Notes under the pieces: generated by a model | Databases searched by the model: none | What the model saw: the letters and a program-made list of their open reading frames with translations, nothing else | Told to the model about the DNA's origin: nothing | Program-made: the position numbers and the translations under genes | In this document: positions 44,930 to 56,120 of the stretch, one piece after another | How the letters are laid out: each line of letters opens with the position of its first letter | Numbering within the stretch: position 1 is the first letter of the stretch | Source of the DNA: Cryptomeria japonica | Taxonomy: Eukaryota > Streptophyta > Pinopsida > Cupressales > Cupressaceae | DNA length: 64,000 nt | Assembly: GCF_030272615.1 (NCBI RefSeq) | Contig: NC_081414.1 | Location: 816,894,396 to 816,958,395, forward strand | Reading direction: 5' to 3'

Positions 44930-44986
44930 CTCTACCGGTAATAAGATCTTCCTCAAGCTGTTAGGCTTTTGAAAATAGAGGGCCAA

Positions 44987-44998
44987 GCTCTGATACTA
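44987..44998 (-). other. D1 primer binding site
   Basis: Minus strand TAGTATCAGAGC, one change from TGGTATCAGAGC (intact in D2 at 48859-48870), two bases from the LTR. Confidence 0.85.
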
Positions 44999-45000
44999 AT

Positions 45001-45764
45001 TGTTAGGATTCCCAAAGATACTAAGAGGGGGGGTGAATCAGTATCTAACTGGTATATCAATTTACTTGACTTGAAACATGAAAAGCATATCAAAACTGTG
45101 TACCGGTAAACCAAAAATAATGTAGTAACTAAGAATAATAACAACAACATGAGAAGCACACCATAACACAGTATTTTAACGAGGAAACCCAGTGTGGGAA
45201 AAACCTCGGTGGGATTTGTGACCCACAATATTCGCTTACTGGCCAATAAGGGAATATTACTCTTACATTAGGGGCCTACACATGCAGGAAGGCCAAGTGC
45301 CTAGAGCTCACTGCTCAAATACAAAAGAAGTCACACTAACTTACAAAAGGATTATAAAAATACAATGTCTTGTACTGCTTCAGATTAGCATCTACTATGC
45401 CAGTTTCGGTACTGGTTTAAGCTTTGCTACAACATAAACCCTTAATGAATATTTTGCATATTAGGTCTGCTTATTTCGCATCCTATTTCACACACTTCCT
45501 ATTACAAAATGATCTCATACATATATGAGTCATATTACAAATTGCCATGTCGGCTTACAATGATTTTACAATTAATTACAAAATACATTTTAAACAAAAT
45601 TGAAGTCGTCCAAGGTGCGGGTATCCTTCCTTTCACTATTGGTGTTCTGTATGCCGGTGTAGAGTTAGTCTGTCGGTGCCGGTGTCATATAATTATAAGG
45701 TTTCCATCAATGACAAAACCTTCAATCACCTACAATTTCTCATTGGAGTGTGCATTTGCCAACA
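45001..45764 (-). repeat. D1 5' LTR
   Basis: Minus strand TGTTGGCAAATGCAC...ATCCTAACA, 764 bp, the same length as the D2 LTR (48873-49636). It has a conserved C-rich block near its 3' end and ACCGGT/CCGGTG motifs. Confidence 0.9.
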
Positions 45765-46720
45765 ACATATTGGTTATAGAAGTTTTTGTTGATGATATAA
45801 TCTTTGGAGGAGAAGATGGGTTATGCAAAGACTTTTCTATTGAAATGCAGCAAGAGTTTGAAATGTCTATGATTGGAGAGATAAAAAAAATTTTAGGATT
45901 GTAGATTTCATAGACTGATAAAGGTATATTCTTGAGTCAATCTAAGTACTTGAAGGATTTACTAGAGAAATTTGGCATGGAAAACTCTAAACTGGTAAGC
46001 ACACCTATGACTACAAATGACAAATTATCACTAAGGGATGAATCTACGCCTATTAATCTAACTAGGTACAAATCTATGATAGGAGGTTTACTATATTTAA
46101 CACAAACAAGACCCGATATTATGAAGGCAGTATGTATTGTTTCAAGGTTTCAGAGTAATCCTAGAGAAAATCATGAATCAGTAGTACAAAGGATTTTTCG
46201 GTACTTACAAGGCACTACAAATCTTGGCCTATGGTATCCTAGATATGAAAACTTTGAATTATGTGCATACATAGATGCAAATTGGGCAGGAGATGTAGAT
46301 AACAAAAAAAAGCACCACTGGTGGAGCATTTTTTCTTCGTTGAGTAAGAAAAAAAGTTGCACCTCTTTATCAACAGCAGAATCAGAATATGTTGCAGCAG
46401 CAACTAATTGTACACAGGTATTATGGCTTAAGCAAATGTTGAAGGACATAAAGGTAAAATGCAAGGAACCTATAACTATCTATTGTGATAACACTGCAAC
46501 AATTGATATATCTAAGAATCCGGTATTACATTCTAAAATTAAACATGTTTCTATCAAATTGAATTTTCTAAAGGAGAATGTTGAAGCAAAAGAAGTAAAA
46601 CTGGTTTATGTAAATACTAAAGAGTAGATTGCAGATATTTTCACTAAGCCTTTACCTAAGGAGACTTTTGAATATCTCAGAGATCAGCTTGGGGTCATAC
46701 CCCCACTGGTAGAGACTTAG
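45765..46720 (+). pseudogene. Element E RT (C-terminal half) and RNase H
   Basis: Starts just before EVFVDDIIFGGEDG (RT active site), continues KFGMENSKLVSTPM, LLYLTQTRPDIM and the NFELCAYIDANWAGDVDN RNase H start, then ESEYVAAATNCTQ, CDNTATIDISKNP and IADIFTKPLPKETF, stop at 46718. There are stops near 45903-45912 and 46625, and indels in the A-run at about 46305 and shortly after. Related to C but clearly a different family. Confidence 0.9.
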
Positions 46721-47074
46721 ACAGTTGATGTTTGTCATCAACCGACAGAACTAATAGAGAAATCTTGTATTCCGATCTTGATGAGGAGAGCTACTTCTCA
46801 GGGGGAGTAGTTGGCATTTTGTATTTGAACTTGGTTTTTGTATTGCTTTGGCATTTGATATCAAAGGGGGAGAGATTGATATGGAAAAACACATGTTACT
46901 CCTAGGGGAGAGATTGTTATTTTAGGAGAGATTGATTACTCTCTGTACCTGAATTTTGATTTCTGGTTTTGAACTCTTTTTGGGAGATTGTTAGTTTTTG
47001 GTATTTGGCATTTCTGTTTTGGCACTTTGATGGTTTTTCCATCTTGTGTTGCCATCAATGCCAAAGGGGGAGAT
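46721..47074 (+). other. Element E 3' UTR with repeated PPT-like tracts
   Basis: Contains about six gggggag/ggggag-type purine tracts (near 46799, 46863, 46901, 46924, 46981, 47062). The last, aaagggggagat, touches the LTR. Confidence 0.8.
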
Positions 47075-48144
47075 TGTTGGTATTTTGGATATGTTGATAT
47101 GGTTTTGTCATTGATATCAACACCTATTAACACTTATCAACTCTGGCACTTGGAGAATTGGCAATGTTCATTGGCAAGCAAGTGACTTATGCACAGTCAC
47201 CGATATCTGGTACACCGGCATGATATATTGTTCACCAGCACTTGGAATGACATGGAAAATACTTGGTTATGTCGAAGACATCATTTGGACACTTTGTCTT
47301 GAAGATTTGTTCATTGGTATATTTGTGTTTGCATATTTTCTGTTACCGACAAATAGGTCTAGGATAAGCACCGATAGGCTTATCTATTTCAGATCAGCAC
47401 GACATGCTATGGAGATGATTTATTAATGTTGTAAATGCATTAAGCTGGCATCTTGAATCGGATATTGCATCAATTATTGTTTTACTTGTAAATTGTTTTA
47501 TTGTAATATCTTTTGTAGAGACAACCTACTCAATTGGTCTTAGGATTTGGTATATATGTAAGATCTTATTTGTATGATCGATATGCGAATGTGAGAAGGA
47601 TTGTAATACAGGATATGTGAATATAAGCAGAGCTATACATTGAGACATCATTTGAAGGTTGAAGGAAGGTTTTTGTGAAGACATATCAGAACTAAACTGG
47701 TACTGAATCTAGCATATGAAGATGTTATTTTAAGTAGTACATCATTATTGGATTTAACCATCCAATTGTAGTCAGTGTGACTCATATTTTTGTTTGAGCA
47801 GTGAGCTCTAAGTGCTTGGCCTTTCTGCATGTGCAGACCCCATTTGTATACACATACTATCTGCAGTAGTATCATCTGATTGTGGGTAAGGTTTCCCACC
47901 ATGGTTTTTTCCCTTATAGGGTTTCCACGTACAAATATTGGTATTATGTGTTGTGGATGTTATTGTCTTTTTGTTTCATGCATTAATCTTTACCGGTATT
48001 GCAAGTAACTGATAAACTGTCTACTAGCATTAAGTTTGGTTTACCAGTATTCAACATTAAGGTTGGTTAAGTAGTTTTTGGTTTGAATTTATTTGACAAC
48101 TGATTCACCCCCCCCCCCCTCTCAGTTGTCTCCGAGACCTAACG
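47075..48144 (+). repeat. Element E 3' LTR
   Basis: TGTTGGTATTTTGG...GACCTAACG, about 1,070 bp. The last base is probably a changed CA. Contains tatatatg near 47552 as a TATA candidate, the ggtttcccaccatggtttttt block at about 47889 and a poly-C run at 48108-48119. Confidence 0.87.
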
Positions 48145-48801
48145 ATTAAAGCATTTCCCATTAAATTTGTAAGCATTAGGTTGTCTTACCAGTTTACTAT
48201 GATCATGATTGTTTGCAGTACCGAAGCTTTCACCAATTTCAAAGCCAAGGCCATTTGTATCACCATTAAGTTTTTGATTCTTTAGCATGTCAACAAGTTC
48301 TTCCAAACTTTTCTTGAATTTCTCCTTGTGTTGATTTGCAGCAGTCAAATCACTCTCCAAGATTCCTTTCTGTCTCATGAGTTCATTTGTGTCATTTTGT
48401 GTATGCATCAAGTCTGTCTTTAACATATCATTTTCATGACTGAGTCTTGTGTTTTCATTTCCAGCATCATTTAGTCTTCTAACCAAGTCATCTTCATTCT
48501 TCTTTCTATCTTCAATTTCTTTACAAAATCTCATAGACATATTTTGTATCTCATTCTTCATTGTACTATTTTCTTGTCTTAGTTTGTTTACAAGGTCATT
48601 AAGAGTTTCTTTTTCATCATCATTATTCTACATCTTTTCACAAAGTTCTCTTCTCTTATTCCTTGCAATATTGAGATTTTCTTGAAGTCCTTTAATGAAA
48701 TCATGTGCAGCCTTTAGATCATCTTCAAATTTGATATTCTTCACCTTTTCTGTATCATAGTCTGAAAGAGTTGTTTCCAATTGCTTTCTCAAGTTTTCCA
48801 T
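48145..48801 (-). pseudogene. D2 gag-like coiled-coil protein, cut by element E
   Basis: ATG 48801 (MENLRKQLETTLSDYDTEK). The frame is open apart from one TAG near 48630, and reaches KFNGKCFN, the start of the first zinc knuckle, where E interrupts it. Colinear with D1 gag, so the coiled-coil region is a family feature and not an accident of one copy. Confidence 0.8.
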
Positions 48802-48858
48802 CTCTACCGGTGTCAGAATCTTCCTCAAGCTATTAGGCTTTTGAAAATAGAGGACCAA

Positions 48859-48870
48859 GCTCTGATACCA
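48859..48870 (-). other. D2 primer binding site
   Basis: Minus strand TGGTATCAGAGC, exact, two bases from the LTR. Confidence 0.9.
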
Positions 48871-48872
48871 AT

Positions 48873-49636
48873 TGTTAGGATTCTAAAAGATACTAAGAGG
48901 GGGGGGTGAATTAGTACCTGACCGGTTAAAGAATTTTTTGAACTTATTATATGAAAAGCATACCAAAACTGTGTATCGGTAAACCAAAATTAATGCAGCA
49001 AATAAGAACAATAAGCACAACATGAAAGACACACCATAACATAATATTTTTAATGAGGAAACCCAATGTGGTAAAAACCTCAGTAGGATTTGTGACCCAC
49101 AATATTCGCTTACTAGACAATAAGGGAATATTACTGTTTACAATAGGGGCTTGCACATGTAGGAAGGCCAAGTGGCTAGAGCTCACTGCTTGGTTACAAA
49201 AGAAGTCTCACTGACTTACAAAAATGGATTATACAAATCCAATGTCATGTACTGCTTCAAATCAGTATCTACTATGCTAGGTTCAGTACTAGTTTAGGAT
49301 CTGCAATATTCATAAACCCTTATCCAAAATCTGCCTTATAATTTGCATATTAGGTCTGCAATAATCCTTCCATCTTCTCTACTTCTAAATGATCTACAAT
49401 GATCTCATACTTATATGAGTCATATTACAATCTGCCAAGTCGGCTTAAAAAAGTTTTTACAATTAAATATAAAATACATTTATATAAAATTCATGTCGGC
49501 CATGGTGTCGGTAATCTTTCTTTTCGATGCCAGTGAACTGTATGTCGGTGCCGGTATCATATGATTGTAAGGTTGGCATCAATGAAAATACCTTCAATCA
49601 CCTACAATTTCTCATTGGAGTGTGCATTTGCCAATA
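48873..49636 (-). repeat. D2 5' LTR
   Basis: 764 bp. The outer terminus is TATTGGC in place of TGTTGGC (one change). Contains the same blocks as the D1 LTR. Confidence 0.9.
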
Positions 49637-51337
49637 GTTTGATTGCTTTCTCACTTGAATTTGAATAATTCTACAGGAATTATAATTGGGAGATCTTTCA
49701 AATGAGGGGATAAGACTTGCTTTTATACCTATCCTATTGAAACATGTTGATTAATATGAAAAAGGTTGGCATTGAAAATCATTTCCCACTTGATTTTTTC
49801 CAACCATTGTAGGAATCAAATTTGGTTTCCTTTGGCCTGGAATCTGGCACCTAGCACTATAATCTAGTCCACATGGGCTAAGACAAGGTCCAAAAGTCAA
49901 AACAAGGAACACAAATCATAGATTTGGCACTAGTGTGAGCATAATCGGGCATAATCAGGGCATAAAAGGTAGGAACACAAAAGTGAGGCCCAAGTGAGCA
50001 TGAAATTATATGATGATACAATTTATGATACTACAATTGGTATAATATTTAAGAGATGATGCGATGAGGAGAAGAGAGACACATGTGCATTAAAATATGA
50101 AATGTGAGGTTAGGAAGGAAGAAGTGGGACATATCTAGGAGATTTTTGACATTTCTTATAGTCATTACAAATTTCAACTATCTATTCATCCACTACATCC
50201 AGTATATGCATAATTGAGAACTAAGACATCACATTTACTCTAAAGGGATTTTGTTTGTTTACGCAGGTTTTTAAATCCATTATGTGATTGTAGACACCTC
50301 TTGACATAACAAAGGGGTAAAAGTACCAAAATGAAAATATTATGTAGGTCAAATATCTCCTTCATCCTCAATGTTTACTTTCCTTTTTGAACCTTTCACA
50401 TTTCTTGTCTTCTTGGGATACTTCAGTTATAGTTGTGTTCATGAAGCAAAACTATTTGCTTCTCATGCATACACATAACCACCTCCAATCAACTTGGAAG
50501 ATTGAACATATACAAAATCTATGCATTCTAACAAACCATAATAGACTATGTGATATAATAAGATAACAGTAAAATAACCATTAGCTTATATAGTGATATA
50601 TTTGCAATACTTAAACTTATCATAACATTACATGCTACTTTTACCATTACACTTAGACATTGTTAAAAAATTAAATTCGCACCTACTTTTTATGAATTAT
50701 ATGTGAAGCAGATTTTTTCTATGGAAGAAGTTGAAATGATTCATAAAGAGTATATTAGGAATTATTTTTTGCTTATCATTTTCAAGTGGATTTTGTTTGG
50801 TGGTGAGGTTGAAATGATTCATAAAAAGTATGTTGGGAATTAAGTTTTACTTATTATGCTTTAAGTGGATTAAGTGAATTTTATCTCTTAGTGAATTTGA
50901 AATGATTCATAAAGTGCATAGTAGGAATTGATTTTTTCTTATGATTCATTAAGTGGGTTTTGACTCTTGACAAATTTGAAATAATTCATAAAGAATATAA
51001 TACGAATTAAGTTTTGAAATTAGAAATAGTTTAAAGAGATGAGAGAATTACATTTGAGAAAATTTTGATGAGATAAATACATCTCATTTCTTAATTCCTA
51101 AGTAACAAAAAATAATTATTTAAAAATTTTGATTCCTACTTCTAATACTAATAATGTTGATAAAAATATTGATGTAAAAATACTTACATAATGAAATCCA
51201 AAAATTCTAAGCTACTAATTTTGTACTTCTAAAATTATAAATATAAAGATCATATGACCTGAAATTAATATATTTATAAACTAAAATACAAAATTTGTAG
51301 AGATAAATTAAATAAGTTTCTTTTGTTGTGAAATGCT
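49637..51337. other. Unassigned AT-rich DNA with a degenerate ~80-bp tandem repeat
   Basis: No LTR ends, PBS or coding region seen. At 50731, 50809, 50897 and 50976 the phrase ttgaaatgattcataaag (with changes) recurs, followed each time by a taggaatt-like and a tttt-rich part, giving four diverged units of 78-88 bp. Confidence 0.6.
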
Positions 51338-52061
51338 TGTAGACACCTAAAATTGTCCCGTGCCTACAAACATCATTTTTTATTAATTATTCCTCTTTCT
51401 TAATTAAATAATTTTAATTATTTAATTAATCTAATTATATTCTTCTAAATTAACATTATACCCCCATTACAAATTCATAGTTGAAATTTCTCTCTCGTTT
51501 TGTAATTAAATAATCTTTAATCATTTCCCTCCTAATATTATTATTTAATTAATCCCAATTATTCAATTTAATTACGTGATCTTAATTGTTTAATTAAAAT
51601 CAATTTCTATATTCTCATAATTAAATAACTTCTTTAAATTATTTAATTAGTTAATAATGTCTTCTTAATTAAATAAATTTCTTAAATTTATTTAATCTCA
51701 TTTAACCTTCGTTTCAAATGAGTTTAATTTTCCTCCAAATTTTTAAATTCATTTCTCTCCTACTTCAATTTAATTTCATGTTTTTGAAAATTCAAATTCA
51801 CCAAAATGCTAATTTTGTTCATTATCCAACAACACATGTTGAAAATCCTCACTGGCATTTACTCTTAGTGAGTCATCAATTAGCTTTTTTTGACTAATCG
51901 ATCAAAAAAAATCAAATCAGATAAAAATTCAATCAATCATTTTTAACTCTCAATCAATTCAATCTAGCTAATTCATGGAACCAGTTCTACCTCGTAATTA
52001 TCTTCATCTATTATGTCTCATCAATTCTCCATCGTTGTGCAACTTTGTTTTCAAATCGATC
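51338..52061 (+). repeat. Gypsy-like LTR H, first part (interrupted by F)
   Basis: Starts TGTAGACACCTAAAATTGTC, almost the start of the G LTR read on its own strand, and has similar runs of TTAATTAAATAA. No PPT precedes it, so it is more likely a 5' LTR. The element body would lie right of the window. The opposite LTR end is not visible. Confidence 0.6.
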
Positions 52062-52066
52062 TCAAT

Positions 52067-55000
52067 TGTAATGCCCCGCCAGGAAACCCCGAAGGGATAA
52101 GCCAAAATTACAAGAATAGAGTGCAATTTTTTTTTTTTAAGTTACAACACATAAGATGCAACAAGATAATAAGATTCAGATTACATAGCGGAAGACTTCA
52201 ACTAACTCCTAAAGAGTTTCCCAACGAGATTACTTAAATTTTCACAATACACTTAGCTCACACAATTAATCCAATAAGCTAATTATCATAACAACGAGAT
52301 AATTCATAGTCAGGATAATTTCTTTCAAAGGACGGAAATATAAATCACAACAAAGATTCATCCATTAAGATCCATTCATCAACCTCATTCAAGCTTTTCA
52401 ATTAAAATTACAAACCATACATCTAACATACTAATACACTAGGATTTTCATCGAAAACATAAGAGATCTTTCCAAGCATATTTAAATTACTTAACATCAA
52501 CTGAGTACAATTCATTACTCTAAGTTACATTATTCCATAATCCAATTCATTGCATTGAAAGGACGATTTCACACATGCATTACGATAAACCGCATCTCAA
52601 GCAATTATGCATTCGATCCACATGGCATTCAAGATAGAACTGAATATAAGCATTTAAAGTTAATTCCATTATCCACTTAACCATTTTACATAAATTAATC
52701 ATACATGATAAAGCTGAATAAAAGAAACACAAGAGAATACATCACATAACACCATAATGATCTCGGAGTTCACCCCTAAAGGGCTACATCTCCAGGTCTG
52801 CGCAACTGCAAGACCCCCTCTGATAAATAATAAGGTTAAGAGTACAAGAGGTTACACCAAGTACTATCCAGCCGTCAAGGCGATACATAAGCAATATACA
52901 ACGACCACATCGGTCAATAATACATAAACGATCCTTACAAAGAACAAGATCCAGCTGAACATAATCAAGCTAATAACATAAGAGTCCATGAGAGCATCCA
53001 TAAACTGAGCTATCACCACCCAAGGTCTAACCTGAAACCGACACTCACAAGGGCAGAGACAAAAAGGACGACTCTCAAAGGTACTCAAACAGGACAAAAC
53101 GAAACACACTAGCGAACGTAGGGACAAGTGTCATCACACAACCTGGTATGGATACCATGGCAAGTCTTCATAGGTCCCGACCCATACACTGGTAACCCTG
53201 GCAACCTAATCCGAACTTTCGGCCCATCCAAGCCTCGTGTGGACCCACACATCCTCTCGTGAAGACAAGGAAGGTAGTTTGCCATTTCAGACCTTCTCAC
53301 AGCATGTTGAATCTATGATAGCATTCGTCCCATGTGTGAGGCACATTATCTTATTTAGAGATTATTTTCTAATCTACTTAGGTTATCACTTATTAGACTC
53401 ACTTTCGATGGGTTACCCAGCAGCCACTTTGGGCACGGCCCCCAATCGAAAGCCACTTTCCCATACGACATTAGACTAACTCAGACGAACTCAAACCAAG
53501 GAATACACATGGTCAGACGAACGGAGTTCAAGAAGAGAAACAATCATCTGGTCAAACACGACTCAACGGTAATCACTTACTGACGGTACTCTAACTAGAG
53601 ACCTGACAACTAAGGTTAACCATGAATCATCATTCGACTCACTCAAGAGGATATGACCAATTATGACAACATCACAACACAACAGTCAACTCGAAAATCG
53701 AGGACTAAAACAGGCACACCAAAACATTTCATATGACAGGGTCCTACCAGACCAAGCAAAACATGCCATTTCATAATTAAAGCGAATACAGTAATTAAAC
53801 TCGCAAGGCAATAATCAGAAAGGACAATATTTCCTCAAATTAATTAATCATTAATGACGATCAAGTTTTCTACAAGATCTAAAACAACTTACAGTTATCT
53901 ACCTTATCAAGGGATAAGTCGTTCTTGGTTTTCTAACTCGTTAAAATTCAAGCATTGAACAGGCAATTTAAGCCGAATGAGTTTTTAAACCATTTCATAT
54001 AAATAAAATTCAGACAACCGTTATTCAACTAAAATAAGGTATTTAATCTCCAACAAACATCAATTAATACTTCCATCGTATTACAACGATTTCCCAAAAG
54101 CATATTATTCTCTATTTTGTCTTTACACAATACTACCTTAATCGTACTTACAATTCCGATTATACTTAACATTAAAATAACCTTCCTTGAATTAATAATA
54201 AATATTAAATGCATTTTTTTTTTTTTATACTAAAAAAAATACATATATAAGAAAAATAACATCTCAACATTAAAATATCTTTCATTAACTTGATATAAAT
54301 TATCATGTGTTTTTTCCTTTTTCTCTAAACACTAAACAAAATATATATATATATATATTACCACAACCATTCTTTTTTTTTAAACCATCAAAACGCATTA
54401 TTAAAAAAAAGGGTAAGTGGGGAGGCGAGCTGGGCGGGCCGTGCCCTAACCCTAGCCACCGTCCACCACGAAATCGCTATGGAGCCCATGCGGGCGGCGC
54501 CGCTGCGGTGCCCATAGGTCCGCGGCGCCTTGCGGCCACCGCGGCCCTGCGGCCACCGCAGTGAGCCGCGGCCGAAGGCCTAACACCTGCGAATGGTGGG
54601 GGGAGGAACCAGGGGGACGAGCTGGGAATGAAGGGGGGTGCGAGCGGTGGAGAGGGGAGGAGGAGCGGGTGGAGCTCCGCTCCCCGCCTCCCATCCCCAA
54701 ACACAGTCCGAGCACAAAAAAAAAACAATGACGCCCAGGTTCGAACGCCAGCATTCGAAACTTGCTTCGAACACACAGTTCGAAATTTTAATATTAATTT
54801 GCTAATAAAAAAAAACACAGTTCGACTAAAATGAACGCCCAGCTCGGCATAATAAATAAATATTTTCCATTTGTAAACACAGTTCGAACTATTAAGCAAA
54901 ACGTCCGTCACAGAATTGAAATAAATTTCGATTCAATTTAAATTCGAATTAAACAAAATAAGATTGATATCATGTTTTCATGTAGGGTTTTCTCATTCTC

Positions 55001-56108
55001 TACAAAAGCCCAAGGGTTTCAAACGCCCAAAATCAAGGAGGAATAACCAGCATCTCAAAACCAAAAACTCAAAACCAAATTTTCCAGCCAAATTCATATG
55101 AACAATCAAATTGATTTTCAATAACCAATTCAGACTCCTACCTCAATTCGCAATCCTGGTATGGCTGAGGGAGAGCCCACCTGTCAGATTCCCCAAAATC
55201 TCCTCCAAAATTGTCCATCCTTCCAATTTCCCAAATTTGGGTAATATGGAGGAGTTGACCCAAAAATTCCATTTTTTGGAATAAAAACTTTTATTTACCA
55301 ATAATCCTCTAAATTTAATCCTTTTTAACAATATCAACAATATAGCTTGCTATTTCAATTAAAAATTCGATTTCCTCATTTAAACAAATTTAGCCGTTCT
55401 AATTTAATAATCCGACAGAATACAGTCAATCCATTGAGATAATAAAAACCAACTTTCTTTTCGACAACATATATAATAATGCATTTAATAATCGAAATCA
55501 GCCATTAAATTCAAATTTACTTCCAATCTAAAACGAGCAGTTCATTAACAACGAAAAAAACGCATAACGAATACCAAATTAATTTAATCCATTAATCCTC
55601 AATGCATTAACGCATATTAATCAAGATAATTACTAAAGACTAGATAATCAATTAACCCAACACACCAGGCCCGCAAATCGAGAAAGTCAACCAAACAGAC
55701 GACTCGCAAACCCAAACAAAAAGGGGTAACCGACGACGACTGACGATGCTCACTTGAGCACGACTAAGGTCGACTAGGGTCTTACGACCACCTAATCCAA
55801 CTCTAAGGATTAAAAGGTATGCTCAAACCTGCAAAACCAGGTGACGACGAACCTCGCACTCATGCGACTTCGTACCTGAAATCTCCTGCAACCAACGATC
55901 ATACATGCATACATATATAATAACTTAATGAATGCGTTAGCTCGATGAATACCATGAAATAAGAACACTAAACAACTAGCATAAAACTAGTGAGAAAACC
56001 ACATCAATAGCTATGCGTAAAATCAACATCTGATTATAATCATAATATCATGATAAACTGATCAAGATTAAACCAAGGTTAGAGATCGATTACGGTAGGG
56101 GTACTACA
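52067..56108 (-). repeat. Element F 3' LTR
   Basis: 4,042 bp. Minus strand starts TGTAGTACCCC and ends GGCGGGGCATTACA. Mostly AT-rich but with a GC-rich island at about 54413-54700. Pro-rich ORFs across the island are composition effects. Confidence 0.93.
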
Positions 56109-56120
56109 TTCTCCCCCCCT
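56109..56120 (-). other. Element F polypurine tract
   Basis: Minus strand AGGGGGGGAGAA next to the 3' LTR. Confidence 0.88.

Larger units (their letters stand above)
42993..45764 (-). mobile_element. LTR element D1, 5' portion, inserted in E and split by A
   Basis: Minus strand: 5' LTR 45001-45764, PBS 44987-44998, gag-like ORF from 44929, then ORF2 from about 43604 down to the A insertion at 42992. Its continuation is inferred at 1-265. The rest, including any pol and the 3' LTR, would be left of the window. Whether it is autonomous cannot be told here. Confidence 0.8.
45765..48144 (+). mobile_element. Copia element E, 3' portion, split by D1 and inserted in D2
   Basis: Begins inside the RT at the D1 border and runs through RNase H, 3' UTR, PPT and a 3' LTR (47075-48144) that ends exactly where D2 gag sequence resumes. 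The 5' half is expected left of the window, beyond the rest of D1. Confidence 0.85.
48145..49636 (-). mobile_element. LTR element D2, 5' portion, outermost of the left nest
   Basis: Same family as D1: 5' LTR 48873-49636, PBS 48859-48870 and gag 48801 down to the E insertion at 48144. Everything 3' is left of the window. Confidence 0.85.

Noticed and set aside
54440-54455. Telomere-like ccctaaccctag
   Set aside because: Less than two units. Not an interstitial telomeric array.
54307-54911. ORFs of 85-144 codons over the F LTR GC island (and 62049-62655)
   Set aside because: Overlapping, low-complexity, not matching any family, and differing in frame between the two LTR copies.
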